From an uncultured Odoribacter sp. (lineage in GTDB: Bacteria > Bacteroidota > Bacteroidia > Bacteroidales > Marinifilaceae): a stretch of 8,245 bases of DNA. Below, piece after piece: positions 1 through 5,854 of this stretch (positions are counted from its first letter, which is position 1; every line of letters begins with the position of its first letter). The stretch spans positions 1 to 8,245 of the forward strand of contig CAKVCR010000119.1 in the NCBI GenBank assembly GCA_934725835.1, given 5' to 3'. The notes beneath the pieces were generated by a model that saw only the letters and a program-made list of their open reading frames with translations, made no database searches and was not told where the DNA came from. Both the position numbers and the translations under genes were made by a program.

Positions 1-120
1 GGCAGGCGAGAACGCCCCTTTCGCACGAATGTGCGCTCCGGTTTTGGCTATACAAAACCTATGCTCGCTATTCTTACACATTTTACAGCCGCGTATAGCC
101 ACGGCTTTTCAGTCGCCCAT
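1..120 (-). pseudogene. Small Cys-rich reading frame with in-frame TGA at codon 4, running off the left edge
   Basis: A near-ideal ribosome binding site is followed after 8 bases by ATG, then GGC GAC TGA. Past the TGA the same frame stays open for 36 codons to the window edge, and includes the pieces IRGCKMCKNSEHRFC and AKTGAHIRAKGAFSPA. Cysteines fall at codons 12, 15 and 23, counting the TGA as codon 4. I do not recognise a family. Possible readings are: a gene broken at codon 4; translation restarting at the internal Met at codon 14; a three-residue leader peptide (MGD) ahead of a structured leader; or a chance frame across a structured element, since the same bases form four hairpins. TGA is used as a normal stop by several genes in this window, so simple reassignment is unlikely, and selenocysteine cannot be judged without the rest of the gene. 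Confidence refers to the frame being functional in some form. Confidence 0.3.
5..106. other. Cluster of four consecutive hairpins with complementary loops
   Basis: Four perfect-stem inverted repeats follow one another. They are GGCG/CGCC with a 4-base loop (5-16), CGCAC/GTGCG with a 4-base loop (22-35), GGTTTTG/CAAAACC with a 6-base loop (40-59), and AGCCG/CGGCT with a 10-base loop (87-106). The segment at 46-53 (GGCTATAC) is the exact reverse complement of 93-100 (GTATAGCC). The whole loop of the third hairpin (47-52) could therefore pair with the loop of the fourth, as a kissing interaction or an alternative stem. Stems are symmetric, so the strand is undecided; on the minus strand the element directly follows a strong ribosome binding site and a four-codon ATG-to-TGA frame. 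It matches no RNA family I recognise. It could be a cis-regulatory leader, a small RNA, or a folded DNA site of a mobile element. Confidence 0.5.
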
Positions 121-128
121 AAGCACCA

Positions 129-135
129 CTCCTTT
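129..135 (-). promoter_or_regulatory. Strong Shine-Dalgarno site (AAAGGAG) before a 3-codon frame
   Basis: AAAGGAG on the minus strand lies 8 bases before the ATG at 120-118. The site is as good as any in the window, yet the frame it serves meets TGA after three codons. That makes a leader peptide or a broken gene more likely than chance. Confidence 0.5.
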
Positions 136-152
136 CTTCCTCTCACCTAACG

Positions 153-320
153 TCAAAATCGGGAGAAAATATGCATAGTTTTCAGAAAAATATTTTTTAG
201 ATGATGATTTTTTTGCTCCGCTTTTCTTTGCCGTTTTGCAAGAATGCCGTTTCTCTCTCGACTTTTTTGAAGCTGTTGCACACGCTTTTCAAAAAAAGTA
301 ATTGCACACTCATATCCCAT
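153..320 (-). CDS. Possible 55-residue basic hypothetical protein
   Basis: The frame reads ATG to TGA with 55 residues and begins MGYECAITFFEKRVQQLQ. The middle (about residues 10-47) is rich in Lys, Arg, Gln and Glu and looks like one long amphipathic helix that might coil or bind nucleic acid. No signal peptide or membrane segment is apparent, and I do not recognise the family. An in-frame TGA lies a few codons upstream, so this ATG is the only sensible start, but no good ribosome binding site precedes it, which lowers confidence. Its stop lies 32 bases before the ATG of the interrupted Cys-rich frame on the same strand, so the two could be cotranscribed. It sits beyond the terminator of the restriction operon and belongs to a separate unit. 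It may equally be a chance frame. Confidence 0.35.
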   Translation of the reverse strand: MGYECAITFFEKRVQQLQKSRERNGILAKRQRKAEQKNHHLKNIFLKTMHIFSRF

Positions 321-559
321 TAAGTCGGTTATTCAGTTGTCAAAGAACATTTCGGGTCTGATTCCCTCGACTTGTTCATACGCTCATATTCACCCGCCGA
401 GCTTTTCAACCCTCTATATTGGATTGCTGAAAAACTGCCGAAAAATTAACCCCCACAGTAAAATTTTTTCTCAGTAAACTGTTCAGCACCTACTTATTAA
501 GTGGCAGAAAATAATTTGTGTTGAGCCAAATATTTTTTAGCGCATTTAAAAAACGGCAT
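321..559. other. Intergenic stretch without a supported gene
   Basis: Only frames of about 16 codons or fewer were noticed on the minus strand here. A TTGACA-like hexamer on the minus strand (338-343) has no acceptable -10 partner at normal spacing. There is a small AT-rich palindrome at 492-502 (ACTTATTAAGT). This stretch separates the terminated restriction operon from the small-ORF/hairpin element on the left and may hold the promoter of that element, but I could not pin one down. Confidence 0.5.
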
Positions 560-594
560 AAAAAATCCCTCCCGCGCCGCAGCACGAGAGGGAT
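560..594 (-). terminator. Strong intrinsic terminator closing the restriction operon
   Basis: Read on the minus strand, the RNA folds as a 13-bp stem with a UGCG loop. Its outer arm AUCCCUC pairs with GAGGGAU, and the inner arm UCGUGC pairs with GCGCGG through two U-G wobbles. Six U residues follow directly (560-565). The wobble pairs work only on the minus-strand RNA, which fits the direction of the genes. It lies about 205 bases past the stop of the metallopeptidase gene and is the first convincing terminator after the operon. Confidence 0.87.
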
Positions 595-634
595 AGTATA
601 GATATCTAACTCTATATATAAAATATAAGACACA

Positions 635-664
635 GTATGAAAACAGATCACTTTGTTTTCATAC
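635..664. repeat. 11-bp perfect inverted repeat downstream of the operon
   Basis: GTATGAAAACA (635-645) and TGTTTTCATAC (654-664) are exact reverse complements around an 8-base spacer. No clean U-tract follows on either strand, so this is not a typical terminator. It could protect the mRNA 3' end ahead of the real terminator, be a regulator site, or be a mobile-element scar. A 10-bp palindrome TAGATATCTA lies close by at 599-608. The rest of 595-800 is AT-rich and shows no supported gene. Confidence 0.6.
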
Positions 665-800
665 GGTGCCTTTAGATATTTGTTTTGTTAATTCTATTTT
701 GGTGTTGCGTAGAAAAATTAATTATCAAATCATTAGCAATATTAAATAATGCTGTTGTGCCGACATTCTCCACTAAATCTAATCGGCAATTTTTCGTTTC

Positions 801-1520
801 CTACTCAACATAGCAATTATTCTTTTCCAAAATCATCTTGCGTTCTTTCCAGTCAGGCATAAACATTGCTAATTGACTATAAAACTTTTTTGAATGATTT
901 GGTTGTAGAAAATGGGTAAATTCATGCACAACCACATACTCAATACATGCCGGCGGCGCCTCAATAAGAGAAATATTGAATGTCAAAACCTTTCTTTTGG
1001 GTTGGCAACTGCCCCACCGCGATACCATATTTCTAAAGCGAAGCTCCGGAAACTCTACTCCGTACTTTTGAAATTTTGGATATACACTCTCACAAACCGC
1101 AAAGAGAATTGCTTCGCAACGGCTTTTCATCCATTTATCCATTGTGCTTTGTTTCATTTTGAAATTTGCAGGATCTTTTACGGTAAGAGTGAGATAGGAT
1201 TCGTCGCTTTCAACGGAATTACGCTTTCCCCCAACAACTTTAAGCCTTAAATCGTGACCCAGCAATCGAAAAGATTCACCGTCAATAAATTGCTTCGGCT
1301 TTGGTTCATATTTGGCAATCTCGGCATAATGATCAAGCGCTTTTAAAATATAATCGGCTTTGGAATGCAAAAAATCTTCGATAATATCTTCTGACACGTT
1401 GCTGTTCGCAGACACATAGACGCTTTGATCTGCTTTGATTCTTAGGTTGATGTTTTTAACATTCTTACGCTCAAGGTTATAACTAATTACGCGGTCGTGT
1501 AAATCAATCGTTTTTATCAT
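801..1520 (-). CDS. YgjP/DUF45-family zinc metallopeptidase (often annotated SprT or M48 family)
   Basis: A soluble protein of 239 residues without signal peptide or membrane segment. The C-terminal third carries the zinc-protease signature HEFTH (H199, E200, H203), followed by NHSKKF, where H209 is the expected third zinc ligand. RWGSC sits about 30 residues earlier, and the protein ends shortly after MPDWKERK. All of these are hallmarks of the YgjP-like (DUF45) family, whose usual length is 220-250. Its substrate is unknown; genes of this family are often found beside type I restriction genes, so a role in processing or quality control of restriction subunits is inferred. The start ATG overlaps the hsdR stop as ATGA, with AGGAG at 1527-1531, 6 bases upstream, showing tight coupling to hsdR. 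After the TAG stop the same frame stays open for 42 codons (672-800), probably by chance. Confidence 0.9.
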   Translation of the reverse strand: MIKTIDLHDRVISYNLERKNVKNINLRIKADQSVYVSANSNVSEDIIEDFLHSKADYILKALDHYAEIAKYEPKPKQFIDGESFRLLGHDLRLKVVGGKRNSVESDESYLTLTVKDPANFKMKQSTMDKWMKSRCEAILFAVCESVYPKFQKYGVEFPELRFRNMVSRWGSCQPKRKVLTFNISLIEAPPACIEYVVVHEFTHFLQPNHSKKFYSQLAMFMPDWKERKMILEKNNCYVE

Positions 1521-4500
1521 TTAAATCTCCTGAGCGCAACCGTAATGACATTTTCGATGATCTTATCAATTGTGTCAAAATCAACTACGAAACTGTGCTC
1601 TTTTTCAAGCCTGTAAAACATATCGTCGATATTCTGCGCAATTTTATTGTGGATTTCTTTGTTGGTCTGCCAGTCAACAGTATCATGCTTTTGAATGATA
1701 GATGTAACTTCCAAAGCAATGTCAGATATGATATCGATATTTTCGTTTATATCAATTTTGTCATCTAAAACCGCCGTTATAACACCGTAAAAAGCCTGTG
1801 CATGAACATTACCCTTGATTTTCTCGGGATAAGTAATATTTGTTGTGCCCTTTCGGTAATCTGCCATAATAGATTTCATCTTGTCCAAGTATTCAGCTTC
1901 GGAAATCACACGGTTTTTGTACTCTTCGAGCGCCTCTTTTATACGCTTTGAGAAACTGTCATAATACGCGGGGTTCTCATCGCGATGAACTTTAATACTT
2001 TTAGTCATATGTGATGTAATTGCATCAGCCTTGGAACGCAGGGAACCTAATTCCTCCAATTCCTTTTCCAATTCATCTCTATTTAAGATGTCAACAGGAT
2101 TGGTGATCTGCTTGACGCCCACAACCGACAGATGTGTATCAAGAAGATTTTGCATCTGTTTCTCGTATTCTCTGTTGTCGATAGAATCGGCATAGCGAAT
2201 CTTTACACTGCGTCTGACTTTGGAATAAAATATAAAGGCAGACTGATATTTGGTGATTTCGCTCTTTTCAAAAGTTCCGTATGCCTTTTCGGAATTCATA
2301 ACAGAGTTCAAAGCACGTCCGAATACGCAAAGTACATCATAAAATTTTCCGCGGATCTCGTCATCAGCCAAAAACTGTTCGATTTCTTCGGTATCCTCTT
2401 TGTTTTTGATAGTCTCAAAAACATCGCAAAGATGCGAGTACGATTCGCGAAGACGGCCTACACACGCCATTATATCGACTATGATACCTTTTATATCCAC
2501 GCTGTCAAACTGTTCAAGACTGGCACCGCTATATACTTCCATGGCAGAATCAAGTTTGTTTATAAGGCCGCGGTAGTCAACAATCAAGCCGTAGTCCTTG
2601 CCTTCGTATAAACGGTTTGTTCTTGCAATTGCCTGAAGAAGGCTATGGTCTTTCAGTTCTTTGTCAATATAGAGTACCTGGGTCCTGGGGGCATCAAAGC
2701 CGGTCAATAATTTGCTGCAAACAATTAAAATATCAATTTCACCGTCGATGAATTTATTTTTAACAGTTTCTTCGTAGTCATCTGCATTACCGTATTGTTC
2801 CATCATCTTGTTCCAGAATGAAACAACCAAATCATCGTTGCTTTCGTCAACCTCAGTTGCACCCTCTCTCATATCGGGGGCAGATATTACGACAGCTGTC
2901 GTCAAATCGCCGAACTGTTCAAAGCACTTTTGATAACGTATCGCATCTTTCTTAAAATTGCAGGCAAGCATAGCTTTAAATCCGGTGTTTTTATATCCTT
3001 CGGTAAAATGAAGATTTATATCCAATGCAATGCGCTTAATTCTTGCATCGGTCGAAGCAAGTCTTTTAATAGAACTCCACTTATCTCGTAAATCAGCTTT
3101 TTGTGCATCATTAAGTCGCTTGGTTACTTGATTAAACCATAGGTCTATATTTTCTTCATCAACATTTTGGTCAACAAATTTGCCTTCGTAAATCAAAGGG
3201 ACAATGGCTTTGTCCTCAACACCGTCTTTAATAGTGTACTTGTGAATAAGCTTGCCGAACTTAGCCATGGTGTTCTTTTCACTTTTCATCAGCGGGGTAC
3301 CGGTGAATCCTATATAACAGGCATTGGGGAATACGGCTCTCATTTTTGTTGCAAGAGAACCGTAATTGGAGCGGTGGCTTTCATCAACAAGAACAAATAT
3401 ATCTCTTGAATTATTTTTAAGTCCGCTGCTCTCAACCGTATTGAATTTGTTGATGATAGAAGTGATAATGTCGGCAGAACCCTTATTGATGAGTTCTATC
3501 AGATGTTTACCGCTTGTTGCCCTTGCGGGAGCCAAACGGGTATGAGCAAAGGTTTTGGCAATTTGCTTATCAAGTTCCTTACGATCGGTAACAATAACAA
3601 CTTTCGGATTACACAAATACATTTCTTCCAAAATGTATTTTGCCAGCATAACCATTGTAAGAGATTTTCCGCTACCCTGAGTATGCCAAATAACACCGCT
3701 TTGACGATTGCCGGCAGTGTCATTGGTATTTATTGTTTTGATGATTTTCTCTACCGCAAAAAATTGCTGATAACGGCATATCTTTTTGATGTTTCCGTCA
3801 CACAGAATAAAGTATTTTGTGAGTTTCAAAAGCCTGTCGGGAGAGAGCAGAGAGATGAGGCTTCCGTCTTGCGCAGTTGGCTTTCTGCCTGCTACATGCT
3901 GCTCAATGAGTTTGTTCTGCCAATCAATATCTTCTTCGCGCCAGATACTCCAGAAATTTTTACCTGTTCCGCAGGTTGCATATTTAACTGAATTTTTATT
4001 TGCGGCAATCACTATTTGAGCATACTTAAAAAGCTGAGGAATATAGTCTTTTCCCTGATTACGAATCATCTGCTCAACAGCCTGATCTTCGCTTATGGTG
4101 GGTGCTTTACATTCTATAACCGCGAACGGAATACCGTTTACAAACAACACAATATCGGGACGAGCATTTTTCTGCTTGTCCCAACTGTCACAGGAAAATT
4201 CCTCAGTAACATGGTATACATTGCGCTCGGGATGCTCCCAGTCGATATATTTTAAATTAAAGCTTTTTGAAGTGCCGTCAGACAATTTTTCAAGATAACT
4301 CTTGCCAAGCATCAAAGCATCATATATCTTTTCACTTGTGCGAACAAGACCGTCCGTTAAAGGCTCATCCAAATCCTTTATAGCTTTCTCAACATTATCT
4401 GCGGTGAATTTATAAGTAATACCGCCGAATTCAAACTGGTTGATAGCGTTAAGCTGTTTACGCAAAATATCTTTGAGAAGCACATCATAAAGTGAGCCGC

Positions 4501-4621
4501 GCTGCGCCATACATTCTTCGGGCGATATGTACTCAAAACCCAGCTTGCACAAAAGTTCAATCGCCGGATATTTGCTGATATTATCTTCTGAATACAAATC
4601 GGATTGATTTCTGTAGCTCAT
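1517..4621 (-). CDS. hsdR: Type I restriction endonuclease subunit R (second, complete HsdR)
   Basis: A 1034-residue restriction and translocation motor subunit. The N-terminal PD-(D/E)xK nuclease shows RPD (D156) and IECK (E170, K172). The superfamily 2 helicase core follows: Walker A TQGSGKS (about 314-320), DESH box (413-416), GFTGTP motif III (438-443), TGFDAP (640-645) and QAIARTNR motif VI (663-670). The helical C-terminus resembles the DUF3387-type region, with VDWQTN near the end. All catalytic residues are present. HsdR joins HsdM and HsdS, pumps DNA with ATP and cuts far from the target. I chose ATG at 4621 over a TTG 15 bases upstream because GAGGAG stands 7 bases before the ATG, and the TTG would consume that site. 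The gene follows the MBL gene and overlaps the metallopeptidase gene. It is of a different lineage from the HsdR fragment at the right edge, so its partner HsdM/HsdS is uncertain. Confidence 0.95.
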   Translation of the reverse strand: MSYRNQSDLYSEDNISKYPAIELLCKLGFEYISPEECMAQRGSLYDVLLKDILRKQLNAINQFEFGGITYKFTADNVEKAIKDLDEPLTDGLVRTSEKIYDALMLGKSYLEKLSDGTSKSFNLKYIDWEHPERNVYHVTEEFSCDSWDKQKNARPDIVLFVNGIPFAVIECKAPTISEDQAVEQMIRNQGKDYIPQLFKYAQIVIAANKNSVKYATCGTGKNFWSIWREEDIDWQNKLIEQHVAGRKPTAQDGSLISLLSPDRLLKLTKYFILCDGNIKKICRYQQFFAVEKIIKTINTNDTAGNRQSGVIWHTQGSGKSLTMVMLAKYILEEMYLCNPKVVIVTDRKELDKQIAKTFAHTRLAPARATSGKHLIELINKGSADIITSIINKFNTVESSGLKNNSRDIFVLVDESHRSNYGSLATKMRAVFPNACYIGFTGTPLMKSEKNTMAKFGKLIHKYTIKDGVEDKAIVPLIYEGKFVDQNVDEENIDLWFNQVTKRLNDAQKADLRDKWSSIKRLASTDARIKRIALDINLHFTEGYKNTGFKAMLACNFKKDAIRYQKCFEQFGDLTTAVVISAPDMREGATEVDESNDDLVVSFWNKMMEQYGNADDYEETVKNKFIDGEIDILIVCSKLLTGFDAPRTQVLYIDKELKDHSLLQAIARTNRLYEGKDYGLIVDYRGLINKLDSAMEVYSGASLEQFDSVDIKGIIVDIMACVGRLRESYSHLCDVFETIKNKEDTEEIEQFLADDEIRGKFYDVLCVFGRALNSVMNSEKAYGTFEKSEITKYQSAFIFYSKVRRSVKIRYADSIDNREYEKQMQNLLDTHLSVVGVKQITNPVDILNRDELEKELEELGSLRSKADAITSHMTKSIKVHRDENPAYYDSFSKRIKEALEEYKNRVISEAEYLDKMKSIMADYRKGTTNITYPEKIKGNVHAQAFYGVITAVLDDKIDINENIDIISDIALEVTSIIQKHDTVDWQTNKEIHNKIAQNIDDMFYRLEKEHSFVVDFDTIDKIIENVITVALRRFK

Positions 4622-4628
4622 AAGCTTT

Positions 4629-4634
4629 CTCCTC
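4629..4634 (-). promoter_or_regulatory. Ribosome binding site deciding the hsdR start
   Basis: GAGGAG on the minus strand lies 7 bases before ATG at 4621-4619 and overlaps the TGA stop of the MBL gene (4635-4633). Ribosomes finishing the MBL gene would stop on this site, so translational coupling is likely. The in-frame TTG at 4636-4634 just upstream overlaps the site and is a poor start. Confidence 0.8.
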
Positions 4635-5790
4635 AAGGAATTAAAATATCTCTGTAAAATTTACAGTTGCATTTATCATTAACGTTAGAACAAGTTATTT
4701 TAGGAAATACATCAAAACATTCACATTTTTTTAACAAGCTGTTAGTGCAGATAATATTATACTCCCGTTTGAGGAGATTATATTGTTTTGATATTTTTCT
4801 TCGCCTTGGTTTATTGGTTTCACCGTTACTTATAAGCAAATTCTGAAAAACAGTATGGCACCCGAAATTGAAATAGTGAGTTTCCGTACCATGATGAGGA
4901 ACTTTAATGCAATAATAATTTTTCTTTAAGGGAACGCCTCCTGTAAGAGAATTTTCTGCGATTTTTTTCATAATACCGTTAGTTATATCTCCTGTCATAA
5001 GAACATTTTTACAGATATTTTCATCAGAATTTTGAAAAACAATGCTGGTTTTATTTGCCTCGCTGCGAATTGTTTTTATGAGCTTTCCGACTTCATACTC
5101 TGAAAAAAGGTTTGTTTCTTTCGCTTTTATGGTTATAACAATTTCATCAAGCATTTCACCTATGTTTGAAAAATACACTTCCCCAAAAGAATCCGCAGTA
5201 AATCTGCCTTCCGAACTTATAAACAGTTCGGAAATTTGATTCGAGATGCGCTCAACAGAATTTATAATTTCGGCTGTTAATTTAAGTTTAAGCGCGTTAT
5301 AAAACCTTTTTGAAACAACATTTTCAGGCACCGGCCATAAAACATCAAACTCTTCACCAATTTCACAAAAAGCTTTTTTCCCGCGTTTTAACGGTTTAAT
5401 GTTTATTTTTTTATCGCACAGCAATTTCAATAAATCCCATAGCGATAATGTACGCTCACCCGGGCAATGGATGCTTTCTAAAATATATTTTATAATCTCC
5501 ATATCAACAAAATTCGGGTGCGAAAAAGTGAATACATCCGGTATATATACAGTCTCAAATCTGTGTCTGTTTTCTTTTACCATTCTTATAAAGCCGTTTA
5601 TGTGGTCTTCGTGAAAATGCGATATCATAGCAGATTTTTTACCGTAACGGTCGAGCTCATTAAATACATTATTGAAATAGGTATTCTTGTATTCGCTTTC
5701 AGAACCGCAATCTACCAGCATACATTCGTTTTCATTTGATAGCATAATGCTCTCTCCAAAGCCCATTGGAAACATTTTTATATCAGTCAT
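4633..5790 (-). CDS. Metallo-beta-lactamase-fold hydrolase with Cys-rich C-terminal tail
   Basis: The protein has 385 residues and appears soluble. The metallo-beta-lactamase fold is shown by LVDCG (D27), the HxHxDH metal site SHFHEDH (H58, H60, D62, H63), MTGD (D268) and VPHHG (H299, H300). This is the layout of ComEC-like MBL hydrolases, with about 200 residues of extra sequence between the H-box and TGD. The metal site looks intact, so phosphodiester or similar hydrolysis is expected; the substrate is unknown. The last 40 residues hold six cysteines (C348, C356, C358, C367, C374, C376), which could bind a second metal or cluster. AAGGAGG lies 7 bases before ATG. The gene sits between the DUF4145 gene and hsdR and ends inside the hsdR ribosome site. 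It looks AT-richer than hsdS, which suggests separate acquisition. A role in nucleic-acid or nucleotide processing during defence is inferred from the neighbours only. Confidence 0.85.
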   Translation of the reverse strand: MTDIKMFPMGFGESIMLSNENECMLVDCGSESEYKNTYFNNVFNELDRYGKKSAMISHFHEDHINGFIRMVKENRHRFETVYIPDVFTFSHPNFVDMEIIKYILESIHCPGERTLSLWDLLKLLCDKKINIKPLKRGKKAFCEIGEEFDVLWPVPENVVSKRFYNALKLKLTAEIINSVERISNQISELFISSEGRFTADSFGEVYFSNIGEMLDEIVITIKAKETNLFSEYEVGKLIKTIRSEANKTSIVFQNSDENICKNVLMTGDITNGIMKKIAENSLTGGVPLKKNYYCIKVPHHGTETHYFNFGCHTVFQNLLISNGETNKPRRRKISKQYNLLKREYNIICTNSLLKKCECFDVFPKITCSNVNDKCNCKFYRDILIP

Positions 5791-5797
5791 CTTCTTG

Positions 5798-5804
5798 CCT
5801 CCTT
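5798..5804 (-). promoter_or_regulatory. Consensus ribosome binding site of the MBL gene
   Basis: AAGGAGG on the minus strand ends 7 bases before the ATG at 5790-5788. Together with the 64-base gap upstream, the longest within the operon, it suggests that the MBL gene is independently and strongly translated. Confidence 0.8.
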
Positions 5805-5814
5805 GTTTTTGTTA

Positions 5815-5843
5815 ATTATATTTTTTATACAACGTTTTATAAA
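5815..5843 (-). promoter_or_regulatory. Candidate internal promoter overlapped by an operator-like palindrome
   Basis: In the gap between the DUF4145 and MBL genes, a perfect -10 TATAAT (5820-5815) stands 17 bases from a weak -35 TTTATA (5843-5838) on the minus strand. The spacer is covered by an 18-base near-palindrome (5825-5842, TTATAAAACGTTGTATAA) in which eight of nine base pairs match around a central AACGTT. A repressor bound there would block the promoter. The region is very AT-rich, so a TATAAT by chance is possible. Confidence 0.35.
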
Positions 5844-5854
5844 CAATATTTAAA

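Noticed and set aside
315..343. Minus-strand promoter from a TTGACA-like hexamer at 338-343
   Set aside because: At 17-base spacing the -10 would be ATGGGA, and no TATAAT-like hexamer occurs within normal distance.
188..540. 13-base direct repeat AAATATTTTTTAG at 188-200 and 528-540
   Set aside because: Low-complexity AT-rich sequence with no similarity on either side; chance is the better explanation.
1..800. tRNA, rRNA or CRISPR array in the left non-coding region
   Set aside because: No cloverleaf, no rRNA signature, and no regularly spaced repeats; the hairpins at 5-106 differ from one another in sequence.
912..1250. Plus-strand frame of 112 codons
   Set aside because: It lies entirely opposite the YgjP-type metallopeptidase gene, whose motifs are clear; no ribosome site or protein-like features.
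2132..4298. Several plus-strand frames of 67-162 codons and a minus-strand frame of 74 codons
   Set aside because: All lie inside the complete hsdR, which has continuous motifs from nuclease to C-terminus; they are shadows in other frames.
4619..4636. TTG at 4636 as the start of the complete hsdR
   Set aside because: The TTG overlaps the ribosome binding site GAGGAG; the ATG at 4621 has ideal spacing to it.
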